Source of the DNA: Chitinophaga parva
GTDB taxonomy: Bacteria; Bacteroidota; Bacteroidia; Chitinophagales; Chitinophagaceae
Length of the DNA stretch: 64,000 bases
Direction: 5' to 3'
Assembly: GCF_003071345.1 (NCBI RefSeq)
Contig: NZ_QCYK01000001.1
Coordinates: 186,001-250,000 of the forward strand
Notes under the pieces: model-generated
Told to the model about the DNA's origin: nothing
Database searches by the model: none
Seen by the model: the letters and a program-made list of their open reading frames with translations, nothing else
Translations under genes and position numbers: made by a program
In this document: in pieces, positions 19,401-27,725 of the stretch
Position numbering within the stretch: position 1 is the stretch's first letter
How the letters are laid out: each line of letters begins with the position of its first letter

Positions 19401-20588
19401 ATGAGAATTGCCATGCTGGGCTCGGGTTTTATCGGGCGTTTTTATGCGGATTCCCTGCTGGGACAAAGAAGCAAAGATGAAATTGTAAGTATCTATTCCC
19501 GCCGCGAAGAAAGCGCGCGCAAGTTTGCCGAAGACTACAAAGTACCGCATGCCACCACAGACATGCTGGCCGCCATTAACCACCCCGATGTGGAAGTGGT
19601 ATGCATTTCCCTGCCCAACAACCTGCACGAAGCCGCGGTGCTGGCCTGCTGCGCGGCTAAAAAGGCCGTGCTGTGCACCAAGCCCCTGGGCCGTAATGCC
19701 GCAGAAGCCAAACGCATGCTGGAAGCCGTAGAAAAAGCAGGCATCTTCCACGGCTACCTGGAAGACCTGGTGTACACGCCCAAATTCAGCAAAGCCTTGC
19801 AAAGTGTGCAGAATGGTGCCCTGGGCCGCATCCTCTGGGCCAAGAGCCGTGAAACACACCCTGGCCCCCACAGCGAATGGTTCTGGGATAAGGAACAAGC
19901 CGGCGGCGGTTGCATGCTGGACCTGGGCTGCCACTGCGTGGAAATAACCCGCAGCTTCATCGGCAAAGACATCCGCCCCATGGAAGTCATGTGCTGGGCA
20001 GATACACAGGTAAAACCCATCGATGCAGAAGACCATGCCATTGCCCTGGTGAAGTATGAGAATGGCGCCATTGGCCAGTTTGAGGTAAGCTGGACCTTCC
20101 GGGGTGGCCTGGACCTCCGCGATGAGGTAATGGGTACGGAAGGCACCATCTGGATCAATAACTTCCTGCGCACCGGTTTCGATATGTTCACCACCGGCAA
20201 AGGAGCAGACTATGTCGCAGAAAAAGCAGAAAGCAACAGCGGCTGGCTCTTCCCCGTAGGTGATGAGATCAATGACCTGGGCTACAACCATATGTTCACC
20301 GACATGCTCCGCTCCATCGAAAACAAGCAAACACCCCGTGAAAGCTTCTATGATGGCTACGTGGTAAACGCTATCCTGGATGCCGCCTACAGATCAGCCA
20401 CCAGCAAGCAGTGGGAGCCCGTGCAACTGGACATCTGGCGCGGCCAGACCGGTGTTACCAGCAACAAAGACCAGCAGGAATACGATGCAGACCACTACCT
20501 GATCAAAGAAGAAACCACGCACTACGGGGCTAAGAAACTGATCCTGAAACATAAGACCACGGGGCAGATCACGGAGAAAACGGTGTAG
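19401..20588 (+). CDS. Gfo/Idh/MocA family NAD(P)-dependent oxidoreductase
   Basis: 395 residues. N-terminal Rossmann fold with IAMLGSGFIGRFYADSL (3-19), the family's CTKPLGRNAAEAKRM segment (the EKP-like motif, here TKP) and the C-terminal domain with GGGCMLDLGCHCVEI, in which the acid/base residues usually lie. These enzymes oxidise or epimerise sugars and inositols. It follows an MFS permease on the same strand, supporting a joint role in uptake and use of one carbohydrate. A strong bidirectional terminator follows. Confidence 0.9.
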   Translation: MRIAMLGSGFIGRFYADSLLGQRSKDEIVSIYSRREESARKFAEDYKVPHATTDMLAAINHPDVEVVCISLPNNLHEAAVLACCAAKKAVLCTKPLGRNAAEAKRMLEAVEKAGIFHGYLEDLVYTPKFSKALQSVQNGALGRILWAKSRETHPGPHSEWFWDKEQAGGGCMLDLGCHCVEITRSFIGKDIRPMEVMCWADTQVKPIDAEDHAIALVKYENGAIGQFEVSWTFRGGLDLRDEVMGTEGTIWINNFLRTGFDMFTTGKGADYVAEKAESNSGWLFPVGDEINDLGYNHMFTDMLRSIENKQTPRESFYDGYVVNAILDAAYRSATSKQWEPVQLDIWRGQTGVTSNKDQQEYDADHYLIKEETTHYGAKKLILKHKTTGQITEKTV

Positions 20589-20680
20589 GCGGAAAAGCTT
20601 CCTATTTCAGGTTTCCCGGGAATTTCAAATTCAGTTCTCAAGCGTTCTGCAGCAGCACTGCTTAGGAACATTATCCAATA

Positions 20681-20739
20681 AAAAATTCCAAAACGCAATA
20701 CCCACAAGGCTTTCAGCCGGGTTGTGTTTTGGAATTTTT
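20681..20739. terminator. Bidirectional terminator between convergent genes
   Basis: Perfect 14-bp stem AAAAATTCCAAAAC (20681-20694) / GTTTTGGAATTTTT (20726-20739), with further partial pairing inside. It separates the plus-strand oxidoreductase from the minus-strand DUF6134 gene. Confidence 0.85.
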
Positions 20740-20815
20740 GCTTAGAAATTGGTTGATAAATCGATCAAACAGGTATTGCCTTCCGTGGCAATTTTATCTA
20801 ACAATGAAAATGGGC

Positions 20816-21385
20816 TCAGCTTACCAGCCGGATATACGCTTTCCCAAACGTATGATTGATCTCCACTTCCACCAGCTTCCCTTTTTCATACCGGTACACA
20901 TTGCGTTTACCATCGGGCAGGGTAAGCTCATAGCGGCTGCCACCAAGGGACCTGAGTGCCAGCACCTGGCCCTGCGCTTCTGAAAAAACGGAGGTGATGC
21001 GCACCGGCTCTGTAAAGTAAAGCTCACTCACGCAGTGTGTGATGGAGGCTTCCGGGATCACGGTTTTAGTATTATCGTGACTGACATTGTATTGCCTGCC
21101 CGCATGCAGCGTGGTGGTTACTTCATCCGTTCCGGATTTGTTCCGCACATTGCGGGCCTGCTCCAGCGTACTACCTGCAAACTGCACGTCCAGCTGGGTG
21201 GTGATATTGCCAATGATGTGAAACTCGCTCTTGATCGTAATGTTGCGGGTATTGCCGCTTTGGGTTTGCCTGGCATTAACAAAACCCACCGGCCGGTTGC
21301 CAAACACGATCTGGTATTGCTGCGTTTGTGCGTGGGCCGGTTTTACAGTAAAGAAGGCAAGCATGAAGCTCAACAGGTATTTCAT
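20816..21385 (-). CDS. DUF6134 family secreted protein
   Basis: 189 residues with a signal peptide (about 1-19, cut near AHA-QTQQ). The mature part is beta-rich (YQIVFGNRPVGFVNARQ, RITSVFSEAQGQVLALRSL) and matches the DUF6134 pattern of secreted or periplasmic proteins in Bacteroidota; no catalytic motif is seen. The start at 21385 keeps the signal peptide; the open frame continues upstream without biological meaning. It has its own region downstream of the korA gene and convergent with the oxidoreductase. Confidence 0.75.
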   Translation of the reverse strand: MKYLLSFMLAFFTVKPAHAQTQQYQIVFGNRPVGFVNARQTQSGNTRNITIKSEFHIIGNITTQLDVQFAGSTLEQARNVRNKSGTDEVTTTLHAGRQYNVSHDNTKTVIPEASITHCVSELYFTEPVRITSVFSEAQGQVLALRSLGGSRYELTLPDGKRNVYRYEKGKLVEVEINHTFGKAYIRLVS

Positions 21386-21552
21386 AGTAACACTTAGTTC
21401 TTGATCCGCTGTTTTTAAATATACAAAAAAATACCAGTGGCCCGCTAACAATTCCGTGTGATAGATGGCATCGGCCAGCACTTAAAAAAAACCGTTAGCA
21501 CAGCGCAGTGGCAACTGTAACTAACGGTCCGGAACAGCCAGGCTCTTACACC

Positions 21553-23409
21553 TTATTTGGCTGTCAGCAATTCTTTGATGCGCACCACCAGTTCGCTTTT
21601 GGTAATGGGCACGCCCATGATCTTGTTATAACCAATGGCGTCTACCAGGTATTGGTCGCGGATGATCTTGATCAGCTGACCATTATTGATTTCGGGGATA
21701 AGCACCTTGTCAAAGCTGTGCAGGATGTCACCCAGGTTCTTGGGGAACGGGCGCAGGTGGCGCAGGTGTGCATGTGCTACTTCGTGGCCTTCTTCCAGCA
21801 GTTCCAGCACCGCGCTCTTGATAGCACCGTAGGTAGAGCCCCAACCCAGTATGAGCACTTTGCCCTTTTCAGGGCCCAGCTCTATTTTCTGCGCGGGAAT
21901 ATAGTCAGCAATGCGATCTACTTTCTCCTGGCGGATCTTCACCATCACCTGGTGGTTTTCCGGATCGTAGCTCACGTTACCAGTGATATTCTGCTTTTCA
22001 AGGCCGCCAATGCGGTGTTCCAGGCCGGCAGTGCCGGGCACTGCCCAGGGGCGTACCAGTTTCTCATCGCGCTGGTAGGGATAGAAATGCTCCTCTCCTT
22101 CTTCCAGTTGCGTCTTGAACTTCACCGCTATCTGGGGCAGGCTGGATGCTTTTGGGAAGCGCCAGGGCTCCGCACCGTTGGCGATATAACCGTCACTGAG
22201 GAAGATCACCGGTGTCATATGCTGCACCGCAATGCGGAAGGCTTCAAACACCGCCTCAAAACAGTCGGACGGGGTGCTGGCAGAGATCACCGGCATGGGG
22301 CACTCCCCGTTGCGGCCGTAGTAGGCCTGCAGCAGGTCAGATTGCTCCGTTTTGGTGGGCAGGCCCGTAGAGGGGCCACCACGCTGGATATCTATGATCA
22401 GCAGGGGAATTTCCAGCATCATGGCCAGGCCCATGGCTTCACTTTTCAGGGCCATACCCGGGCCGGAGGTAGTGGTTACCCCCATGTGGCCACCGTAAGA
22501 GGCGCCAATGGCAGACGTAATACCCGCAATCTCATCTTCTGCCTGGAAGGTCTTGATGCCAAAGTTTTTATAGCGGCTCAGTTCATGCAGGATGTCTGAC
22601 GCCGGCGTAATGGGATAGGTACCCAGGAACAGGGGCAGGTTTGATTTCTGGCTGGCAGCCACCAGGCCGTAGGCCAGGGCGGTATTGCCCGTGATGCTGC
22701 GGTACACGCCGGGCTCCATGCGGGCTTTTTCCACGCGGTAGCGGGTAGAAAAAGCTTCCACCGTATCGCCATAATTATAGCCGGCTTTCAGTGTTTTCAG
22801 GTTGCTTTCCAGCACGTCCGGCTTCTTGCCAAATTTGTCATTGAGGAAGGCCACGGTATTGTTCATATCGCGGTCGTAGAGCCAGTAGAGAAAACCCAGC
22901 ACGAACATGTTCTTGGAGCGGTCTTTCTCCTTCATGCCCAGGGGGCTGTCCTTCAGGGCTTCGCGGGTCATCTTGGTGATGTCCATGGTGTGCAGCTGGT
23001 AAGCGGCCAGGGAGCCGTCTTCCAGCGGGTTCACGCCTTCGGGGTAGTTAGCCAGGCGCAGGTTCTTGGAATCAAAACCGTCCGTATTGGCGATGATGAT
23101 GCCGCCTTTTTTCAGACCTTTCAGGTTCGCTTTCAGGGCGGCGGCGTTCATGGCCACCAGCACGTCGCAGGCGTCGCCAGGGGTAAAAATGCGGTTAGAG
23201 GAAAAGTGCAGCTGGAAGCCGCTCACCCCGGGCAGGGTGCCTATCGGGGCACGTATTTCGGCCGGGAAATCCGGGAAGGTACTAAGGTCGTTGCCAATCA
23301 GGGCGGTGTTATTGGAAAACTGGGTGCCGGTCAGCTGCATCCCGTCCCCGCTATCGCCGGCAAACTTAATCACCACATCTTCAATCTGTTGTATCGGAGT
23401 ATTGGACAT
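21553..23409 (-). CDS. korA: 2-oxoacid:acceptor oxidoreductase subunit alpha (gamma-alpha fusion)
   Basis: 618 residues. The N-terminal gamma domain starts with IKFAGDSGDGMQLTG; the alpha domain follows with YPITPASDILHEL, FQAEDEIAGITSAIGASYGG and TTSGPGMALKSEAMGLA. Together with a separate thiamine-diphosphate/Fe-S beta subunit such proteins decarboxylate 2-oxoglutarate (or pyruvate/2-ketoisovalerate) to the acyl-CoA with ferredoxin reduction. The 2-oxoglutarate assignment is by length and general similarity. The beta subunit, normally the next gene, is not present here. The start at 23409 is preferred since 29 extra upstream codons are not family-like. Confidence 0.85.
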   Translation of the reverse strand: MSNTPIQQIEDVVIKFAGDSGDGMQLTGTQFSNNTALIGNDLSTFPDFPAEIRAPIGTLPGVSGFQLHFSSNRIFTPGDACDVLVAMNAAALKANLKGLKKGGIIIANTDGFDSKNLRLANYPEGVNPLEDGSLAAYQLHTMDITKMTREALKDSPLGMKEKDRSKNMFVLGFLYWLYDRDMNNTVAFLNDKFGKKPDVLESNLKTLKAGYNYGDTVEAFSTRYRVEKARMEPGVYRSITGNTALAYGLVAASQKSNLPLFLGTYPITPASDILHELSRYKNFGIKTFQAEDEIAGITSAIGASYGGHMGVTTTSGPGMALKSEAMGLAMMLEIPLLIIDIQRGGPSTGLPTKTEQSDLLQAYYGRNGECPMPVISASTPSDCFEAVFEAFRIAVQHMTPVIFLSDGYIANGAEPWRFPKASSLPQIAVKFKTQLEEGEEHFYPYQRDEKLVRPWAVPGTAGLEHRIGGLEKQNITGNVSYDPENHQVMVKIRQEKVDRIADYIPAQKIELGPEKGKVLILGWGSTYGAIKSAVLELLEEGHEVAHAHLRHLRPFPKNLGDILHSFDKVLIPEINNGQLIKIIRDQYLVDAIGYNKIMGVPITKSELVVRIKELLTAK

Positions 23410-23485
23410 TACGATAATTTGAGCTGGTAAAGTTAGCAATTCGGCAGGTACTAATGGTATCCCAATCGGGAAAAACTGCCTGGTG

Positions 23486-23519
23486 CAAAAGTACACAATG
23501 TTGGTAGACTTCTACAAAA
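23486..23519 (-). promoter_or_regulatory. Promoter for korA
   Basis: On the minus strand TTTG (23515-23518), a 21-bp spacer and TACTTTTG (23486-23493), matching the Bacteroidota consensus, about 75 bp before the chosen korA start. Confidence 0.65.
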
Positions 23520-23860
23520 GCATATTATCCAGGTAGCAGGGCCAGGTGTAGGTGCGCTGCGCGCAATACCAGGACCGCAGGGCATTTGCATTGTTTAGCG
23601 GATTACCGCAGGTTATGACCCATCATAATTTGTAATAGGGAAGGATGGCTGTACCCGCTTTTCTACCCGAGCATTTACACGTTTTGTTAAAAGAAAAAAT
23701 GCGCAAATGCCATGGCATGGTGTTTGGAATATTATCCCTGAAGCCAGCGCTGCTACTACGTTTGCAGCTGTGCCGCAGTTGACGGTAAGCTGTACTGCAA
23801 ATTCCTAAAGTAGTGTTAAAACAAAAAAAATCATACACCAATTTCTTTAAACCAACGTTT
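23520..23860. other. Intergenic region without a recognisable gene
   Basis: About 340 bp between the korA promoter and the small secreted-protein gene. I see no conserved RNA, repeat or convincing coding frame; it should hold the promoter of the downstream gene. Confidence 0.5.
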
Positions 23861-24169
23861 ATGAAATATATACGACTCACATTGCTGATGACATTGCTTA
23901 CGGGCGCCATTGCATTCCGCCCTGCGGCAGGTTCTATCAGCGGCAAGATCACACCGCCCGACGGGGCCACAGAAGTGTGGGCGTTTGCGGGCAGTGATAC
24001 ACTGAAAACGGCAGTATCAAACGGGATGGTGAGCTTTGAAAATGTGAAGGCAGGAACGTATACCGTGATCGTAAATGCCAAAAGCCCATACAAGGATGCT
24101 ACCATCCAGAATGTTAAAGTAGAAGATGGTAAGGTCACTGACCTGGGCGAGATCAAACTGGATCAATAA
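23861..24169 (+). CDS. Small secreted protein with carboxypeptidase-regulatory-like fold
   Basis: 102 residues: signal peptide (about 1-19) and one beta-sandwich module with the pattern SISGKITPPDGATEVWAFAG ... GMVSFENVKAGTYTVIVNAK, as in CarboxypepD_reg-like domains, which are usually N-terminal modules of larger outer-membrane proteins. Here the module stands alone. Its function is unknown; such single-module proteins may be surface-associated binders. A strong terminator follows the stop codon. The Met at 23861 is chosen because it starts the signal peptide. Confidence 0.75.
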   Translation: MKYIRLTLLMTLLTGAIAFRPAAGSISGKITPPDGATEVWAFAGSDTLKTAVSNGMVSFENVKAGTYTVIVNAKSPYKDATIQNVKVEDGKVTDLGEIKLDQ

Positions 24170-24211
24170 AGTCTTTATCAACGCAATAGTTGGTTTTCAT
24201 AGGGGTTAATC

Positions 24212-24254
24212 AAAAAGCCGGCATCATACGTCTGTATGGCCGGCTTCTTTTTTT
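24212..24254 (+). terminator. Intrinsic terminator of the small secreted-protein gene
   Basis: Two stacked stems, AAGCCGGC / GCCGGCTT and CATAC / GTATG, followed by CTTTTTTT. Confidence 0.9.
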
Positions 24255-24340
24255 GCGGCATGTTATTTACGTGTATGCGTTAGCGTTATATGCCTGATGC
24301 ATTTTCCGTTGCATTGTGGAATGGTTGGCTTGCGGTCAAC

Positions 24341-24375
24341 AAAAAACGCCCCTGCCGGTGTGGCAGGGGCGTTTC
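24341..24375 (-). terminator. Terminator after the 2H phosphoesterase gene
   Basis: Stem AAACGCCCCTGCC / GGCAGGGGCGTTT, preceded on the plus strand by A6 (a U run for minus-strand transcripts), 21 bp past the stop codon of the minus-strand gene. Confidence 0.88.
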
Positions 24376-24395
24376 CTTTATCTTCAGGCATCCGC

Positions 24396-25784
24396 TCACG
24401 CGCCGCCCAGTTTGCATTTCTGCAGCACTTCCCATGATTTGCCGTTGTGGCGCAGGAAGTACAGGTTATTCACCTTGAAGCTGGCAGTGTACTCTTTGTT
24501 TTCGTACTCCGGCCATGCTTTCTCAAACTGCTCGTCGGTCAGGTCCTTGAATGCTACGGTCACGTGCGGGGTAAAGCCGGTACGTGCCAGCATGGTGGAG
24601 AAGCCGAATTCTTTGCGCAGGAAGTTGATCAGCAAACGGTGCATAGCTGACATCGTTTCGCTCTTCTCTACGTTGATAAACAGTACGCGGTTCTGCTTGT
24701 TGGGGAATGTACCAAAGCCGTTCAGGTTCACTTCGAAAGGCGCCTGTGTCTTGGCAAATTCGGTCAGCTCGTCGCAGAAGGCTTTTTCCAGGGCCGGGTC
24801 TGCGGTGAACGGTACCTGCAGCGTAATGTGCGGCAGTACTTTCAGGGCGTACACCGGGCCATACTTTTCTGCAAACTCCTGTTTTATCTTAATGATCTCT
24901 TTACCTACTTCTGCAGTGGGCAGCAGGGCAATAAAGTAGATCTTGTTATCTGGTTTGGGCATCATGGGGCGTCTGTTGCCACCGGGACGTCCGCCCGGAC
25001 GGCTACCGCCGTATCCACCGCCGCCGCGATTGTAGCCACCGCCACCACCGCCGCGGTTATATCCACCGCCGCCGCCGTAGCCGCCGCCACCGCCGCGATT
25101 ATAACCGCCGCCACCGCCGCGATCATAACCACCGCCACCACCACGGTTGTATCCGCCACCGCCGCCACCGCGATCATAACCACCGCCGCCGCCACGGTTG
25201 TATCCACCGCCGCCGCCGCGATCATAACCGCCGCCACCGCCGCGATTGTAACCGCCGCCACCGCCGTAGCCACCACCTTCCCGGTTGCCATAGCCGCCGC
25301 CTTCGCGGTTACCATAACCACCGCCTTCACGGTTACCATAGCCACCACCATCACGGTTGCCGTAGCCACCGCCTTCACGGTTGCCATAGCCGCCACCTTC
25401 GCGGTTACCATAGCCACCACCTTCGCGGTTGCCGTAGCCGCCGCCTTCGCGGTTACCATAGCCACCACCACGGTTGTAGCCACCACCGTAGCCGCCACCA
25501 CCTTCGCGGTTGCCATAACCACCGCCTTCACGGTTGCCATAGCCACCACCGCCTTCGCGGTTGCCATAGTTATCACCACCTTCGCGGTTGTAATTAGGCC
25601 GGTAGGGCCTGGTTTCCCGGTCGGGATTGAAAGGACGACTGTTCATATCAGTCTTGTCGCTGTCAAATTCGCGGTTGTCCCTGTTGTAGCCACCTGGTTT
25701 CTCTGAATTGGAATTAGGATCAGATTCTTTGTTGGTGTCCGGATTGTAAGGCTTACGGGGGCGTTCGTTTCTCTCAAAATTCAT
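24396..25784 (-). CDS. 2H phosphoesterase (2'-5' RNA ligase-like) with long RGG-type repeat domain
   Basis: 462 residues in three parts. Residues 1-62 are polar, rich in Asn/Asp/Pro/Arg. Residues about 65-272 are low-complexity: eleven YGNR(E/D) units spaced by GGG, then about nine Y(N/D)RG units spaced by GGGG, then Arg/Gly/Pro. Residues 274-462 are a LigT/2H phosphoesterase domain with both H-x-T motifs, HIT (His319) and HVT (His407). 2H enzymes open or make cyclic or 2'-5' phosphodiesters in RNA or nucleotides. RGG/YG-type domains elsewhere bind RNA and drive condensation, so an RNA-binding, condensate-prone enzyme is plausible but inferred. It starts 9 bp after kynureninase, so the two probably share a transcript. 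Confidence 0.88.
   Translation of the reverse strand: MNFERNERPRKPYNPDTNKESDPNSNSEKPGGYNRDNREFDSDKTDMNSRPFNPDRETRPYRPNYNREGGDNYGNREGGGGYGNREGGGYGNREGGGGYGGGYNRGGGYGNREGGGYGNREGGGYGNREGGGYGNREGGGYGNRDGGGYGNREGGGYGNREGGGYGNREGGGYGGGGGYNRGGGGGYDRGGGGGYNRGGGGGYDRGGGGGGYNRGGGGGYDRGGGGGYNRGGGGGYGGGGGYNRGGGGGGYNRGGGGYGGSRPGGRPGGNRRPMMPKPDNKIYFIALLPTAEVGKEIIKIKQEFAEKYGPVYALKVLPHITLQVPFTADPALEKAFCDELTEFAKTQAPFEVNLNGFGTFPNKQNRVLFINVEKSETMSAMHRLLINFLRKEFGFSTMLARTGFTPHVTVAFKDLTDEQFEKAWPEYENKEYTASFKVNNLYFLRHNGKSWEVLQKCKLGGA
24971..25592 (-). repeat. Coding minisatellite: about 24-bp units encoding GGGYGNRE and GGGGGYNR
   Basis: Two tandem families of 8-codon units within the 2H gene. The units are nearly identical in protein but vary at synonymous sites (for example Gly codons and CGC/CGG variants), meaning selection keeps the peptide pattern while DNA copies drift. 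Not a CRISPR array: there are no spacers and the frame stays open. Confidence 0.9.
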
Positions 25785-25793
25785 CTTGCTAAA

Positions 25794-27059
25794 TTAAAAC
25801 GTTTGAATATTAGAGATGATTTCATAAACATGAAATACATCCTGGTACGTGTTATAAAGTGGCGCCGGTGCAAACCGTATAACGCCGGGTTCTCTGTAAT
25901 CTACAATGATACCTGCTGCTGTGAGTTGCTGGTGAATGGCTTTGCCCTGGTTTCCGAAGAACAAAGATAATTGCGCACCACGTTCCGCACAATTTTCAGG
26001 TGTTAAAATTTCAAAGTTGATACTACCGATCTGATGGAGCAAATATTCCAGGTAACCGGTAAGCTGTATGCTCTTCTCTCTTAATGCAGCAATGCTGGTG
26101 GACCCAAATATTTCCAGGGATGTTTTTAGTCCCACCATGTTAAATACCTGCGCTGTGCTCAGTTGCCAGCCTTCGGCGGTAGCCTTGGGTACAAACCCTT
26201 TTTCCATCAGGAAGCGTGTACTTTCATCGTTACCCCACCAGCCGCCTGCCCTGGGATAATCCAGCTGTGCGGCATGTTTTTCATGGATAAATGCGCCGCC
26301 CACTGCACCGGGCCCGCCATTGAGGTATTTGTAAGAACACCATACCGCAAAGTCCACTTCCCAGTCGTGTAGTTGCAAAGGTACATTGCCTACCGCATGT
26401 GCCAGGTCAAAACCGGCAAAAGCGCCCACTTGATGGGCTGCCTCGGTTAAGGCTTTCATGTCAAAAAGCTGGCCGGTGTAATAGTTAATGCCGCCAAATA
26501 ATAACAAGGCTAAGCTATCACTTTGTTCACCGATTGCCTGTAAAATATCTTCTATCCGGATCAAATGTTCTCCCGGCCTGGGCGAAATCTCGATGATCGC
26601 GTCTGCCGGGTTGTACCCGTATAATTTTACTTGCGTTTCCACGGCATACTGATCGCTCGGGAATGCGCCTGCCTCCATGATGATCTTGTAACGCTTACCG
26701 GACGGGCGGTAAAAACTCAGCATCAAAAGGTGCAGGTTCGTGGTCAGCGTGTTCATGACCGAAACTTCCTGCTCCAGGGCGCCCACCAGGGGGGCCAGGG
26801 GCTTGCGGCAGAACTGCTGGTAATACAACCATGGATTTTGCGCCTTCCAGTAGCCTTCCACGGCGTGGGTGCGCCAGTCTTCCAGCTCCTGTTGTATGGC
26901 TGCCTGTAGCGCTTTTGGCTGCAGACCTAATGAATTCCCACAGAAATAAATGGCTTCTTTGCCCTCGTGACGGGGAAAATGGAATTGCTCCCTGAACTTA
27001 TGTAGTGAATCCTGCTGATCCTGGCTTACTGCATAGGATAAAGATGCTTGGTACGTCAT
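25794..27059 (-). CDS. kynU: Kynureninase
   Basis: PLP enzyme that cleaves kynurenine to anthranilate and alanine in tryptophan breakdown (or 3-hydroxykynurenine for NAD synthesis). 421 residues, full length. The PLP lysine is Lys244 in WCSYKYLNGGPG, with Asp218 and His221 in GFDLAHAVGN and FCGNSLG near the N-terminus. No other kynurenine-pathway gene is adjacent; the next gene downstream (9 bp) is the 2H phosphoesterase, an unexpected partner. Confidence 0.95.
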   Translation of the reverse strand: MTYQASLSYAVSQDQQDSLHKFREQFHFPRHEGKEAIYFCGNSLGLQPKALQAAIQQELEDWRTHAVEGYWKAQNPWLYYQQFCRKPLAPLVGALEQEVSVMNTLTTNLHLLMLSFYRPSGKRYKIIMEAGAFPSDQYAVETQVKLYGYNPADAIIEISPRPGEHLIRIEDILQAIGEQSDSLALLLFGGINYYTGQLFDMKALTEAAHQVGAFAGFDLAHAVGNVPLQLHDWEVDFAVWCSYKYLNGGPGAVGGAFIHEKHAAQLDYPRAGGWWGNDESTRFLMEKGFVPKATAEGWQLSTAQVFNMVGLKTSLEIFGSTSIAALREKSIQLTGYLEYLLHQIGSINFEILTPENCAERGAQLSLFFGNQGKAIHQQLTAAGIIVDYREPGVIRFAPAPLYNTYQDVFHVYEIISNIQTF

Positions 27060-27647
27060 CGTTACTTTCTTTCTAATCTTGCGCTATTGTTCGGTTCCGG
27101 GCTTACCAGGTGGAAATTGTCTTGTTATGATTTTACAGTGATTGCATTCTCTAAATTGGCACAAATCCCAGGCCATAACCGCCTACCGGTCTATAAGCCT
27201 TGTTTGATCGGCCAGAATATGCCTTGTCTGGATAATATCGTCAGGAATAAACTTGGTTTACGACTCAAAAAATTTGCTAATGTTATGCTGGAGCGCTGTG
27301 CAGCCTACACACTTTGTGAAAGGCCTACCCCGTGGATAGCTTATCTTACTGGTTGTTTTGGGACTTTTATATCTATTTTCTCAAAATGTGCAGTACAGAC
27401 CGCTTTTCGGTTTTCCTTCGCTTTCTTTTCTCAGTATCTAAATAGTTGGCTCAGGCTATAAAATGTGCCAGATGGTATTTCTCAATCTTTCAATAAGGAC
27501 CCAAAAATAATAAAGCCTTTCCAAATATAACAATGTTCTTTTGTTAAAGTTTGGTAAATGGCCCAAAAACGTATAAATGGACTACAAACAGCCGTTTTTT
27601 AACGGGTTTTTAAGGTTTGGCCGGGCCTCCGGGAGCAAAATTTTCAC
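27060..27647. other. AT-richer intergenic region
   Basis: Nearly 600 bp between kynU and the RND terminator. A 137-codon frame at 27048-27461 (plus) is open but Cys/Phe-rich without domain, overlaps kynU and is unlikely to be a gene. A small hairpin CCGTTTTTTAACGG plus GTTTTT lies near 27588-27607. No RNA family recognised; the kynU promoter should lie here but no consensus match was found. Confidence 0.5.
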
Positions 27648-27676
27648 AAAAAAACCGCCCGGAGGATTCCGGGCGG
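27648..27676 (-). terminator. Terminator of the RND efflux operon
   Basis: On the minus strand, stem CCGCCCGGA / TCCGGGCGG with a 4-nt loop followed by T7, 50 bp past the RND stop codon. Confidence 0.9.
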
Positions 27677-27725
27677 CGTCACCTAACTTACAACTGTTAC
27701 ACTGTAAAGCATTCCGGGAGCAAGC

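Noticed and set aside
24971..25592. Regular 24-bp repeats as a CRISPR array
   Set aside because: No unique spacers; the units are codons of a single open frame with synonymous variation.
24828..25706. Long open frames antisense to the RGG-2H gene (Ala/Thr/Val-rich)
   Set aside because: They are products of the repetitive GGN/NCC composition. The minus-strand frame ends in an intact 2H domain, so it is the real gene.
27048..27461. 137-codon plus-strand frame in the kynU upstream region
   Set aside because: Overlaps the kynU start, is rich in Cys/Phe without domain, and has no ribosome-binding site.
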